Shown here: one piece after another, positions 18,722-28,744 of the stretch | Numbering within the stretch: position 1 is the stretch's first letter | How the letters are laid out: each line of letters begins with the position of its first letter | NCBI GenBank assembly: GCA_018651345.1 | Contig: JABIEF010000075.1 | Location: 1 to 32,496 of the forward strand | Direction: 5' to 3' | From: Rhodobiaceae bacterium | Lineage (GTDB): Bacteria; Pseudomonadota; Alphaproteobacteria; Rhizobiales; TMED25 | Length of the DNA: 32,496 nucleotides | Translations under genes and position numbers: made by a program | Notes under the pieces: generated by a model | The model's input: only the letters and a program-made list of their open reading frames with translations | Databases searched by the model: none | What the model was told of the DNA's origin: nothing

Positions 18722-20278
18722 TTAATCTTTATTAATAATTTCGGCATCAGGGAAATAATTTTTAAAATTTTCTACTGTTAAGGCATCTTTATTTATTGGT
18801 TTATTATGACTGTCCGTAACGTTAATATCCCAATTTAAGGATGTAGCTTTTTCAAGCGTTGATTTGAAATTATTTATTATATCATCTGGATAACCGTTGA
18901 GTAGTTCAATCTCAATATAACCTATTTTGTATTTAACTAGTTTTATATAATCATCAATAAGCCCAATTAACCTTATATCATAATCACCAACAATTGAGAT
19001 TGCCTCTTCGTATGTTTTAGGTCTTATTATTTTATCAATATTTATATCATCTTCACGAGGCGAATGATCAATGGTTTTTCTCTCTGTAATAATTTTGGAT
19101 TCTAATTTGCTAATAATATCACTGATTGGTGGAAGTTGAGATGAGTAGCATAGTTTAACCAGAAGCATTTCCAATGACATAAAAGCATTGAAAGAGTATT
19201 CAATTTCTTTGTAACCTTTTAAAAGCATTTGCCACATATGTACTAAAGATGACATATCAATGGCATCAATGAATTGACTAGCATCCATAAATTGCTCATT
19301 CGTTAGATTGAACGAAGTATTGTTTTCTTTATTGATTTTGATTAACGTGAAAGTGTGAGCTATTTCGGCAAGGTCAGTAAGAATGGTAAGCGGCTCTAGT
19401 CCATTTTTATAGCTTTGTTTTATTTTTTCTAGAGCCTCATCTATTTTTCCAAGTATTATTATTTTAAACAAATCTATCACCACACCTTGGTCAGAATAAT
19501 TTAACATATTATAAATTTTCTCATATGTTATATTGCTTTCACACAAAACAATTGCCTGATCAAGAAGCGACAGAGCATCTCTAACGGAACCATCAGAAGC
19601 TTTGGCTATTACAGATAGAGATAATTTATCAGAAATCACATTTTCTATTTTTATTATCTTTTCTAGATACTCTTCTAGAGCACCTTGAGCAATTCTTTGT
19701 AGGTTAAATCTTTGGCATCTTGAGATTACTGTGATTGGTATTTTTCTAATTTCAGTCGTTGCAAAGATAAATTTAACATGTTCTGGGGGTTCCTCTAATA
19801 TTTTCAATAAACCATTAAAGGCTTGTCTAGATAACATATGGACTTCATCTATAATAAATATTTTATATTTAGCTAAGGACGGTTTTGTTTGTGCTAGTCC
19901 AATTATTTCACGGATGTTGTCAATACCAGTATTTGATGCCGCATCCATTTCAAATACGTCTGGATGCCGAGATTCCATTATAGCTTCGCAATTAAGTCCA
20001 ATTTTCTTTATGTCAACTGTTGGGGTTTCTTTATTCTTTTCTAGTGAGTAATTTAAAGCTCTAGCCAATATTCTAGCGGTTGTTGTTTTACCAATTCCCC
20101 TGATGCCATTTAACATATATGCCTGCGGTATTCTTCCAGAATTAAATGAATTAATTAAAGTTTGCACCATTGTATCTTGGCCTATTAATTCCGTAAAATT
20201 CGTTGGTCTATATTTACGTGCAAGGACTTTATAATTTTTATATAATTTATTATCTTCTGAAGGACCCTTATCAGTCAT
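18722..20278 (-). CDS. dnaX: DNA polymerase III subunit gamma/tau
   Basis: LARKYRPTNFTELIGQD, GIRGIGKTTTARILARALN Walker A, IIDEVHMLSRQAFNGLLKILEEPPEHVKFIFATTE. Confidence 0.96.
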   Translation of the reverse strand: MTDKGPSEDNKLYKNYKVLARKYRPTNFTELIGQDTMVQTLINSFNSGRIPQAYMLNGIRGIGKTTTARILARALNYSLEKNKETPTVDIKKIGLNCEAIMESRHPDVFEMDAASNTGIDNIREIIGLAQTKPSLAKYKIFIIDEVHMLSRQAFNGLLKILEEPPEHVKFIFATTEIRKIPITVISRCQRFNLQRIAQGALEEYLEKIIKIENVISDKLSLSVIAKASDGSVRDALSLLDQAIVLCESNITYEKIYNMLNYSDQGVVIDLFKIIILGKIDEALEKIKQSYKNGLEPLTILTDLAEIAHTFTLIKINKENNTSFNLTNEQFMDASQFIDAIDMSSLVHMWQMLLKGYKEIEYSFNAFMSLEMLLVKLCYSSQLPPISDIISKLESKIITERKTIDHSPREDDINIDKIIRPKTYEEAISIVGDYDIRLIGLIDDYIKLVKYKIGYIEIELLNGYPDDIINNFKSTLEKATSLNWDINVTDSHNKPINKDALTVENFKNYFPDAEIINKD

Positions 20279-20355
20279 GGATTTTTTCTCATTATATTAT
20301 TTCATTTTTTTGTTTTAATTCATATTATTTAATAATAGAAAAATAACTAATAGGT

Positions 20356-20451
20356 GAGAAGTTGAACACATAACCCATACTATGATCGTTAGAGCTGCTT
20401 CTTTCCAGATCTGACTCGGTTGGCGACAAATATGCCTATTGCCAACTTCTC
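20356..20451 (-). ncRNA. ffs: Small bacterial signal recognition particle RNA (4.5S)
   Basis: The minus strand reads GAGAAGTTGG...GTCAGATCTGGAAAGAAGCAGCTCTAACGATC...CAACTTCTC: GGAA apical tetraloop, AGCAG asymmetric-loop motif and terminal helix GAGAAGTTG/CAACTTCTC. Located immediately upstream of dnaX. Confidence 0.9.
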
Positions 20452-20458
20452 AATACCT

Positions 20459-20467
20459 ATTATAGCA
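20459..20467 (-). promoter_or_regulatory. Extended -10 promoter element of SRP RNA
   Basis: The minus strand reads TGCTATAAT, an extended -10, about 8 nt before the predicted 5' end of the SRP RNA helix. Confidence 0.5.
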
Positions 20468-20529
20468 AAGGGTGAGAAATGTGCTACATTCTTCTTATGT
20501 AATTGTATAATTAATTAACAAAAATAGAT

Positions 20530-21432
20530 TTATAATATTTTGCTATATGGACTATTAACAAATTTTCTACTTTTACTCTCTTCTTCAATCTTTATCCTTA
20601 GTTCACTAGCATGATAAACGCCTAATATTCTAAGTTCATTAGAGAAAAAATCAAGTTCTTCTAATGCTAGACGAACGTTATTATCACTAGGATGTCCTTC
20701 AATATCAACATAGAACTGTGCCGCTGCAAAACTACCGCCCACTATATAAGATTCTAATTTTGTCATATTAACATTATTCGTAGAAAATCCACCCATTGCT
20801 TTATAAAGAGCTGCGGGTACATTCCTAACGCGAAAGACTAGACTGGTTATAGTTGGTCCTGTGTTCGGCTCGGCGTCATCAGGTTCTGAAGATAGTATGA
20901 TGAATCTAGTGGTATTGTGATCAGCATCTTCAATATTTTTTTCTAATATTTTTAGATTATATGTTTTTGCTGCTAGTTCGCTTGCTATAACGGCTATAGT
21001 TGGATCATTTTTTTCTGAAATTATTCTTGCTGAACCAGCGGTATCAGCTGCTACTATTTGTTTTAGGTTTAACTTTCTTATAATCTTTCTACATTGGCCA
21101 AGGGCATGTCTATGACTCATTATATGACTTATTTGTTCTAAACTAGAATCTTTTACGGTTATTAACTGATGTCTGATAGGTAAAAAGAACTCATCAACTA
21201 TATACAAATTTGAAGTAGGCAGTAAGTAATGAATATCAGCAACACGCCCAGCAAGAGAGTTCTCAATAGGTATCATGGCGTATTTGACTTTTCTCTCCTC
21301 AACGCACGCGAATGCATCTTCAAATGTTTGGGCAGGGATTGCTTCCATATTTGGATATTTATTGACGCATGCTATATGTGAATAAGCTCCTTTGTCTCCC
21401 TGAAAGACTATTTTATTTTCTTTTTCGTTCAT
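20530..21432 (-). CDS. pheA: Prephenate dehydratase
   Basis: FQGDKGAYSHIAC, MIPIENSLAGRVADIHYLL, HRHALGQCRK, DTAGSARI, ACT domain ESYIVGGSFAAAQFYVDIEGH. Confidence 0.95.
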   Translation of the reverse strand: MNEKENKIVFQGDKGAYSHIACVNKYPNMEAIPAQTFEDAFACVEERKVKYAMIPIENSLAGRVADIHYLLPTSNLYIVDEFFLPIRHQLITVKDSSLEQISHIMSHRHALGQCRKIIRKLNLKQIVAADTAGSARIISEKNDPTIAVIASELAAKTYNLKILEKNIEDADHNTTRFIILSSEPDDAEPNTGPTITSLVFRVRNVPAALYKAMGGFSTNNVNMTKLESYIVGGSFAAAQFYVDIEGHPSDNNVRLALEELDFFSNELRILGVYHASELRIKIEEESKSRKFVNSPYSKIL

Positions 21433-22208
21433 TTTTTATCTTTCGATTGATTTTCAATCAGTTTTTTTGCTTTTCTAAAATCTTCAATTGTATCAACTCC
21501 AATTATATTATCTTTTATTAAAATTATATTAATTTTTAAATTATTTTCTAATGCTCGTATTTGCTCAAGACTTTCTCTTTCTTCTAATATTGTCTGGCTA
21601 CTTAAAATGAATTTTTCTAGGGCATGGCGCTTGTACATATAAAGGCCAATATGCTCATAATAGTTGCCTTTGCCATATGGTATTGGTGATCTAGAGAAAT
21701 ATAAAGCAGGAGACTCTGACCCTAATGCTGTTAAATTAGTAGCAACTTTAACAACATTTGGATCTTTAATATCTTTCTTATTTGTAATTTTTTTGCCAAA
21801 TGTAATTATATCTGCATTGGTTTTTTTAATTTTTTCAATTGCTAAATTAATAATATTTGGATCGATCGTTGGAATATCACCTTGAAGATTCATGATGTGA
21901 GAATATTTTCCTTCTAAATCAGCCTTTAATAACGCCTCGTATACTCTGTCGGATCCAGTTTTATGGTCAGAACCGGTTTTTATAGCTTGCCCGCCACGTT
22001 TTATTATTTCTTCTATTATGTTATCAGAATCAGTTGCTACAATGACTTTATCTGCAACAGACATAATTGCTTTCTCCCAAATATGTACAATCATAGGTTT
22101 GTTATCAATGATCATAAGAGGTTTTCCAGGCAAGCGGGTAGCCTCCATTCTTGCTGGTATTATGATCATTGTTTTTTCATTTTTAATCATTTTTTTACCT
22201 TGATTCAC
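21429..22208 (-). CDS. kdsB: 3-deoxy-manno-octulosonate cytidylyltransferase
   Basis: IIIPARMEATRLPGKPL, NLQGDIPTIDP, HIGLYMYKRHALEKF; 4-bp overlap with pheA. Confidence 0.95.
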   Translation of the reverse strand: MNQGKKMIKNEKTMIIIPARMEATRLPGKPLMIIDNKPMIVHIWEKAIMSVADKVIVATDSDNIIEEIIKRGGQAIKTGSDHKTGSDRVYEALLKADLEGKYSHIMNLQGDIPTIDPNIINLAIEKIKKTNADIITFGKKITNKKDIKDPNVVKVATNLTALGSESPALYFSRSPIPYGKGNYYEHIGLYMYKRHALEKFILSSQTILEERESLEQIRALENNLKINIILIKDNIIGVDTIEDFRKAKKLIENQSKDKK

Positions 22209-22331
22209 ATATTTATAAAATATTTACTTGATTGTAGTGAAACTAGAAATTATTAGTAATAATTATTATTTATATAAATTTTAATTAATTTAATACTATA
22301 AGTAAAATAACTTAATTGGAAGTGGTGAATT

Positions 22332-22892
22332 ATGGATAATTTTGAAGTTAATAAAATTGTTGGTGCGGTCCTTGGGACTGCATTATTTGTGTTATGTCTT
22401 AGTTTTCTTTCAGATATGATTTATGCAACTCCGAAGCTGGAAAAGCAGGCATATGTTGTTGAAACTCTAGTCGCCGAAGCACAAGGAAACTCTGATGCAG
22501 ATAATATTATTGTTGAGGGACCAAGTTTAACTGAATTATTAAGTCTAGCCAGTTCTGAAAAAGGAAAGAAAGTTTCAAAAAAATGCGCATCTTGCCATAA
22601 CTTTGAAGCTGGAATGCCTAATAAAGTTGGCCCAAATCTCTATGGCGTTGTTGATAGGAAAATGGCATCTGCTGCTGAATTTTCTTATTCATCTGCTTTA
22701 TCCCAAAAGTCAGAAGAAGGTGGGGTATGGGACTTTGAGAGTCTAAACCTATTTTTAGAAGCTCCAAAGGAATGGCTTCCTGGTACTAATATGAGTTTTG
22801 TTGGTATAAAAAAACCGACAGATAGAGCTAATATCATAGCTTATTTATTAGAAATTTCTCCTGAATCTAATTCTAAAATAATTAATAACTAA
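22332..22892 (+). CDS. Membrane-anchored c-type cytochrome (CycM / c552-like)
   Basis: N-terminal TM, heme-binding CASCH, GPNLYGVVDRK, axial Met in PGTNMSFVGIK. Confidence 0.9.
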   Translation: MDNFEVNKIVGAVLGTALFVLCLSFLSDMIYATPKLEKQAYVVETLVAEAQGNSDADNIIVEGPSLTELLSLASSEKGKKVSKKCASCHNFEAGMPNKVGPNLYGVVDRKMASAAEFSYSSALSQKSEEGGVWDFESLNLFLEAPKEWLPGTNMSFVGIKKPTDRANIIAYLLEISPESNSKIINN

Positions 22893-22956
22893 GTCTAAAT
22901 AATTATTTTTTGTAAATAGAATCCTATTTTTAATTGTTGTAACAATAATTAATACG

Positions 22957-22973
22957 TGGCATCTTTCTTGTAA
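22957..22973 (+). promoter_or_regulatory. Possible sigma54-type promoter upstream of yejA
   Basis: TGGCATCTTTCTTGTAA resembles TGGCAC-N5-TTGCA with a -12 GC-to-GT mismatch; about 40 bp upstream of the yejA GTG start. Confidence 0.25.
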
Positions 22974-23012
22974 TAAATTAATTATCTTCACTCAAAATTA
23001 ATATGGGGAAAT

Positions 23013-24827
23013 GTGGTTTCTATTATAAAGACATTAGTTATCTTCTTTGTTTGCATATATAATGTAACTGTTGCATCTTCAAACCAAGTACAATGGAATC
23101 ATGGTCTTACGCTAGGCGATAGCTTGAAATATAATCAAGATTTTAAAAATTTTGATTATATTAACCCAGAATCTCCAAAAGGCGGCAAAATAAGGCGAGC
23201 TGTTGTGGGAACTTTTGATACGTTAAACCCATTTAATATAAAAGGTACCCCTGCTTACGGATCTTTTGACATTTACGATACTCTAATGGTCGGGTCTGAT
23301 GATGAGCCTTTCTCTTACTATGGATTGATTGCCGAAAGCGTTTCGCATCCTGATGATTACTCTTATGTTACTTACAAGATAAGAAAGAATGCAAAGTGGC
23401 ATGATGGGCAATCAATAACTCCAGAAGATATAGTTTGGAGTTTAAGTTCTCTGAAAGAAAATCATCCACATTATAAGTTTTATTACAAAAATATCTTAAG
23501 TGTTGAAAAAATATCTGACTATGAGGTTAGGTTTTATTTTGATCAAAAAGGAAATAGAGAGTTACCTCTAATTACGGGTCAATTTCCTATATTACCAAAG
23601 CATTACTGGGAGAGTGAAGGAAGCGATGGATTGGCGAGAGACTTCGGAAATTCAACCCTAGAGTTTCCATTAGGATCAGGTCCCTATAAATTCTCTGAAA
23701 TATCTGTAGGTAAAAATGTAAAATATGAAAGAGTTAAAAATTATTGGGCAAAAGATCTTCCTGTAAACAGAGGGTTATATAATTTTGATCAGATAATTTT
23801 TGAATATTTTAGAGATTCTACTGTTTTATTGGAAGCATTTAAAGCAGAAGAAATAGATTTTGTGTTTGAAAACTCTGCCAAAAGGTGGGCAACAGGTTAT
23901 TCTTCAAAAGCATTAGAAGATGGAGAAATAAAGTTAGAAGTATTTGAAAGTAAAAATGTTCAAGGGATGCAAGCTTTTGCATTTAATACAAGAAAAGACA
24001 AATTTAAGGATATAAGAGTTAGAAAAGCATTTAATTTGGCTTTTGATTTTGAATGGTTAAATGAAAATATATTTTATAATCAATATAAAAGAATTGATAG
24101 TTACTTTGACAACTCAGAGCTAGAATCAACAGGATCTCCTATTGGTGAGGAGTTGGAGATATTAATTGATATAAGGAGTTCTTTATCTAACGAGGTCTTC
24201 ACTGACATATACCAAAATTCAATTGGTGGGAAATCTAAAAATAATCGAAATAATCTAAGAGAAGCTAGTATTTTATTAAAGGAAGCTGGTTGGTTCTTAG
24301 AAGATGGTAGATTATTAAACTCGCTTACAAATGAGACATTTAAAGTTGAATTCTTAGTTTCGCAAAGTGATATGGAGAGAATCATAAATCCCTATATCAA
24401 AAATCTAAGACTTCTTGGGATTGAAGCTAACATTAGAGTAGTAGATATAACCCAGTATCAGCAACGTGTAGATAATTTTGATTTTGATATAATAATAGAT
24501 AATTTTCCTCAATCCCTATCGCCAGGGAACGAACAAAGAGATTATTGGGGATCAGAATCTGCTAGATTAGTAGGATCTAGAAACTCTATAGGTATTGAAG
24601 ATGAGGGTGTTGATAGGTTGATTAATCGAATTATATTTGCAAAAGATCGCTCAGAATTAGTTGCAGCTACAAAGGCCTTGGATAGAGTTCTAAAATTGAA
24701 TTATTTTGTTGTTCCGCATTACTATTCCTCGGGCACAAGAACCGCTAGGTGGGATAAGTTTGATCACTCAGATGTTATTCCTGGTTATAATTTTAATTTA
24801 TCCACTTGGTGGATAAAGTCTAATTAA
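23013..24827 (+). CDS. yejA: Extracellular peptide-binding protein of ABC transporter (SBP family 5, YejA-like)
   Basis: Signal peptide; HGLTLGDSLKYNQDFKNFDYINPESPKGGKIRRAVVGTFDTLNPFNIKG; C-terminal STWW. GTG start. Confidence 0.9.
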   Translation: MVSIIKTLVIFFVCIYNVTVASSNQVQWNHGLTLGDSLKYNQDFKNFDYINPESPKGGKIRRAVVGTFDTLNPFNIKGTPAYGSFDIYDTLMVGSDDEPFSYYGLIAESVSHPDDYSYVTYKIRKNAKWHDGQSITPEDIVWSLSSLKENHPHYKFYYKNILSVEKISDYEVRFYFDQKGNRELPLITGQFPILPKHYWESEGSDGLARDFGNSTLEFPLGSGPYKFSEISVGKNVKYERVKNYWAKDLPVNRGLYNFDQIIFEYFRDSTVLLEAFKAEEIDFVFENSAKRWATGYSSKALEDGEIKLEVFESKNVQGMQAFAFNTRKDKFKDIRVRKAFNLAFDFEWLNENIFYNQYKRIDSYFDNSELESTGSPIGEELEILIDIRSSLSNEVFTDIYQNSIGGKSKNNRNNLREASILLKEAGWFLEDGRLLNSLTNETFKVEFLVSQSDMERIINPYIKNLRLLGIEANIRVVDITQYQQRVDNFDFDIIIDNFPQSLSPGNEQRDYWGSESARLVGSRNSIGIEDEGVDRLINRIIFAKDRSELVAATKALDRVLKLNYFVVPHYYSSGTRTARWDKFDHSDVIPGYNFNLSTWWIKSN

Positions 24828-24862
24828 GGATTCTTAAATTATAACAAGGGTATAATTCAATT

Positions 24863-25963
24863 ATGGTATTATATATATTTAAAAGAATCTTATTTTTTAT
24901 TCCTACTATATTTGGCATTATGGCAATAAGTTTTGCTATTATTCAATTTGCACCAGGGGGGCCTGTTGAAAGAATTATTGCCCAAATATCAGGGGCTGAA
25001 GTTTCAGCTACATCAAGAATATCGGGAGCAAATATTACAGATTTTGGAATTGAAAGTTCTAACAATACAACTGGAGATAATAAATACAGAGGTGGGCAGG
25101 GTTTGGACCCAGAGTTTATCTTAGAATTAGAAAGACAATTTGGTTTTGACAAACCTCCATTGGAAAGATTTTTCTTTATGATCTCAAATTATCTTAGATT
25201 TGATTTTGGAGATAGTTACTACCGTGACATATCTGTAATTGATTTAATTATAGAAAAGTTACCAGTTTCCATATCTTTAGGATTATGGATGACATTTTTA
25301 TCATATATAATTTCTATTCCACTTGGCATTTTAAAGGCGATAAGGGACGGTTCAAAGTTTGATATATGGACTTCTGGTGTTGTTATATTCAGTTACGCAA
25401 TTCCAGGATTTTTATTTGCAATATTGTTGATTATTTTATTTTCAGGAGGAAGTTATTTAGATTGGTTCCCTCTAAGGGGTCTTGTGTCAGATAACTATCA
25501 TGAATTATCTTTTTATGGAAAAATTATTGACTATCTTTGGCATATAACATTACCAGTTCTATCTATGGTTTTAGGTGCATTTGCAACAACAACCCTTTTA
25601 ACTAAGAATTCTTTTCTTGATGAAATAGAAAAACAATATGTTTTAACTGCTAGAGCCAAAGGGCTAAATCAGAGTCAAGTTCTTAGAAGGCATATTTTTC
25701 GAAATGCAATGTTAATAATAATAGCTGGCTTCCCTTCTGCATTTATTGCAGCTTTCTTTACGGGATCATTGTTAATAGAGACTATATTTTCCTTGGATGG
25801 TCTGGGTCTATTAAGCTTTGAATCAATTATTAATCGAGATTATTCAGTTGTTTTTGCGAGTTTATATATTTTTTCATTACTAGGGCTGGTGGTTAACCTA
25901 TTATCTGACCTTGCTTATCATTGGATCGACCCTCGTATAGATTTTGAAAAAAGAGAACTTTAG
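24863..25963 (+). CDS. yejB: Peptide ABC transporter permease (YejB-like)
   Basis: MVLYIFKRILFFIPTIFGIMAISFAIIQFAPGGPVERIIAQ; EAA-loop ARAKGLNQSQVLRRHIFRNA. Confidence 0.92.
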   Translation: MVLYIFKRILFFIPTIFGIMAISFAIIQFAPGGPVERIIAQISGAEVSATSRISGANITDFGIESSNNTTGDNKYRGGQGLDPEFILELERQFGFDKPPLERFFFMISNYLRFDFGDSYYRDISVIDLIIEKLPVSISLGLWMTFLSYIISIPLGILKAIRDGSKFDIWTSGVVIFSYAIPGFLFAILLIILFSGGSYLDWFPLRGLVSDNYHELSFYGKIIDYLWHITLPVLSMVLGAFATTTLLTKNSFLDEIEKQYVLTARAKGLNQSQVLRRHIFRNAMLIIIAGFPSAFIAAFFTGSLLIETIFSLDGLGLLSFESIINRDYSVVFASLYIFSLLGLVVNLLSDLAYHWIDPRIDFEKREL

Positions 25964-25985
25964 GGATAACCAAAGAATTAAGTAA

Positions 25986-27107
25986 ATGAGAATTATGGAA
26001 AAATTTAATTTTTATAAATTTTCTCCTCTGGCAATAAGGAGAATAAAAAACTTTAGAGCGAATAAAAGGGGCCTCTGGTCATTACGTATTTTTTCTATAA
26101 TATTTATCATTTCTATGTTTGCAGAGCTTTTTATGAACGACAGACCTCTCTTGATGTTTTACAAAGGTGAATTACTTACCCCAGTATTTTTCGATTATCC
26201 TGAAGAAAAATTTGGAGGTTTTCTAGCTAAAACTGATTATAGGGATCCTATAATTTCTGAGGAGATATCTGATAATGGTTGGATAATATGGCCGCCTATC
26301 CGTTACCATTATTCAACTATAAATTATGAATTACCTTTACCGGCGCCATCGCCACCTACCTATATGATTAATAAAGATGACAGATGTGTAAGTTATAATA
26401 ACTCCGTCAACGATAAAGATTGTACAATTTGGAATTGGAATTGGCTCGGAACTGACGATCAGGGCAGGGATGTGTTGGCTCGTTTAATATATGGTTTTAG
26501 ATTATCAATATTATTTGGTTTAGTGTTAACCTCACTTTCATCAATTATTGGGATAATGGCTGGAGCTCTCCAGGGATATTTTGGCGGTTTAGTAGATTTA
26601 ATCTCACAGAGATTTATTGAAGTTTGGACCTCAATTCCATCTCTATATTTACTTATTATAATTTCTTCTGTAATTGTTCCTAGTTTCTGGCTTTTACTTT
26701 TTATACTCTTATTATTTTCCTGGGTTTCTTTGGTTGGAGTTGTTAGGGCGGAATTTTTAAGGGCGAGGAATTTTGAATACGTAACAGCTGCAAGGGCATT
26801 GGGTGTTACAAACTTTAAGATAATGTTTAAACATTTATTACCTAACGCAATGGTTGCAACATTAACTTTTATTCCTTTTCTATTAAATGGATCAATAGTA
26901 ACCCTTACATCGTTAGACTTTTTAGGATTCGGTTTGCCACCTGGTTCGCCATCACTTGGTGAATTATTAGCGCAAGGAAAGAATAATATACATGCTCCTT
27001 GGCTCGGCCTTTCGGGTTTCTTTGGGATTGCTATTATTTTAAGTTTATTAATATTTATAGGAGAATCGGTTAGGGATGCGTTTGATCCAAGAAAGATTTT
27101 TAAATGA
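25986..27107 (+). CDS. yejE: Peptide ABC transporter permease (YejE-like)
   Basis: Long periplasmic insert, NWLGTDDQGRDVLARLIYGFRLSILFG, EAA-loop ARALGVTNFKIMFKHLLPNA. Confidence 0.92.
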   Translation: MRIMEKFNFYKFSPLAIRRIKNFRANKRGLWSLRIFSIIFIISMFAELFMNDRPLLMFYKGELLTPVFFDYPEEKFGGFLAKTDYRDPIISEEISDNGWIIWPPIRYHYSTINYELPLPAPSPPTYMINKDDRCVSYNNSVNDKDCTIWNWNWLGTDDQGRDVLARLIYGFRLSILFGLVLTSLSSIIGIMAGALQGYFGGLVDLISQRFIEVWTSIPSLYLLIIISSVIVPSFWLLLFILLLFSWVSLVGVVRAEFLRARNFEYVTAARALGVTNFKIMFKHLLPNAMVATLTFIPFLLNGSIVTLTSLDFLGFGLPPGSPSLGELLAQGKNNIHAPWLGLSGFFGIAIILSLLIFIGESVRDAFDPRKIFK

Positions 27108-28726
27108 TAAATAATATTACTACAAATAAAAATCTACTAGAAATATCAAATTTATCATTATCTTTTATGCAAAATAAGAATGAGATTAATATCTTAGATA
27201 ATGTGAATTTTAAAATAAGGAAAAAGCAGACTATTTCTTTGGTTGGAGAGTCTGGTTCTGGGAAATCTTTAACTGCACTTTCTATAATGGGATTACTGCC
27301 TAGCTCAGCTATTCTTAGCAAATCAAGCAAAGTAGTATTTAATTCAGAAAATTTAATAAAAGTTCCTCCTAGGGATATGGATAAGATTAGAGGGAATGAG
27401 ATGTCAATGATTTTTCAGGAACCTTTGTCTTCACTGAATCCATTACATAAAATACAAAAACAAATAGCTGAGATAATTGTATTACATAAAGGACATTCCT
27501 ATAAGTCAGCAAAATCATTAACAATTGAATTAATGCATAAGGTGGGTATAAAAAACGTACCTGATAAGTTAGAAAGTTTTCCACACCAATTATCTGGGGG
27601 TGAGAGGCAACGAATTATGATTGCTATCGCTATAGCAAATGAACCAAAATTACTAATAGCAGATGAACCAACGACTGCTTTAGATGTTACAACACAATTT
27701 AAGGTACTTAAATTGTTGAAGAAATTACAAGATGAAATAGGAATGTCTATATTACTTATAACACATGATCTAGGTATCGTAAAAAATTTCTCTGATGAAG
27801 TTTGTGTTATGAAAGATGGTGTAATAGTTGAGAATGGTGATACCGGAAGGATACTATTAAAACCTCAACATGATTATACAAAACATCTACTTGGGTCACA
27901 ATTAGAGAAGAATTATGAAAAAGACTTGTCTTCATCGGAATGTATATTGAAAGTAGATAATTTAAAGGTTTGGTACCCAATAAAAAAAGGTATATTTAAT
28001 CGAAGATCACATTACTTAAAAGCCGTTGATGATGTATCTTTTTTTCTGCGCAAGGGTGAAGTTTTAGGAATAGTTGGCGAATCTGGATCAGGAAAAACAA
28101 CATTAGGACTTGCTATTATAAGGTTAATATCAAGTAAGGGAAAGATACGTTTCAATCAAGATTATATAGATGGCAAATCATTTAGAGAATTAAGAAAATA
28201 TCGACGCGATATTCAAGTTGTTTTTCAAGATCCCTATGGATCTTTATCTCCAAGAATGACTGTAGAACAAATAGTCGAAGAAGGTTTGATAGCTCAAAAA
28301 ATAAATCTAACTAAAAGCGAGAGAGAGCTTCGTGTGTGTAACGCTTTATGTGATGTTGGTATCGATATTTCAGCTAAAGATCGTTACCCACACGAATTTT
28401 CTGGAGGTCAAAGGCAAAGAATAGCGATTGCACGTGCCTTAATTTTAAAACCAAAATTTATTATGCTAGATGAGCCAACGAGTTCATTGGACGTCTCTAT
28501 ACAATTGCAAATTATTAAATTATTGCAAAATTTACGCATTAAATATGATTTATCATATATTTTCATTAGCCATGATTTGAAAGTTATAAATTCTATTGCA
28601 GATAAAGTTATTGTAATGAATAAAGGGAAAATAATTGAATACGGGAGCGCAACTGATATACTTCAAAATCCAAAAAATGATTATACGAAAGAATTAGTTT
28701 CTTCGTCGTTAAGCATTAATAGTTAG
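27104..28726 (+). CDS. yejF: Dual-domain peptide ABC transporter ATPase (YejF-like)
   Basis: Two Walker A (GESGSGKSL, GESGSGKTT), two ABC signatures (LSGGERQR, FSGGQRQR) and two Walker B (LLIADEPTTALD, IMLDEPTSSLD). Confidence 0.95.
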   Translation: MINNITTNKNLLEISNLSLSFMQNKNEINILDNVNFKIRKKQTISLVGESGSGKSLTALSIMGLLPSSAILSKSSKVVFNSENLIKVPPRDMDKIRGNEMSMIFQEPLSSLNPLHKIQKQIAEIIVLHKGHSYKSAKSLTIELMHKVGIKNVPDKLESFPHQLSGGERQRIMIAIAIANEPKLLIADEPTTALDVTTQFKVLKLLKKLQDEIGMSILLITHDLGIVKNFSDEVCVMKDGVIVENGDTGRILLKPQHDYTKHLLGSQLEKNYEKDLSSSECILKVDNLKVWYPIKKGIFNRRSHYLKAVDDVSFFLRKGEVLGIVGESGSGKTTLGLAIIRLISSKGKIRFNQDYIDGKSFRELRKYRRDIQVVFQDPYGSLSPRMTVEQIVEEGLIAQKINLTKSERELRVCNALCDVGIDISAKDRYPHEFSGGQRQRIAIARALILKPKFIMLDEPTSSLDVSIQLQIIKLLQNLRIKYDLSYIFISHDLKVINSIADKVIVMNKGKIIEYGSATDILQNPKNDYTKELVSSSLSINS

Positions 28727-28744
28727 ATATAATATTTGATAATA

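Noticed and set aside
18722-19100. Programmed -1 frameshift in dnaX (gamma/tau)
   Set aside because: I saw no A AAA AAG-type slippery heptamer in the region where E. coli-like frameshifting would occur.
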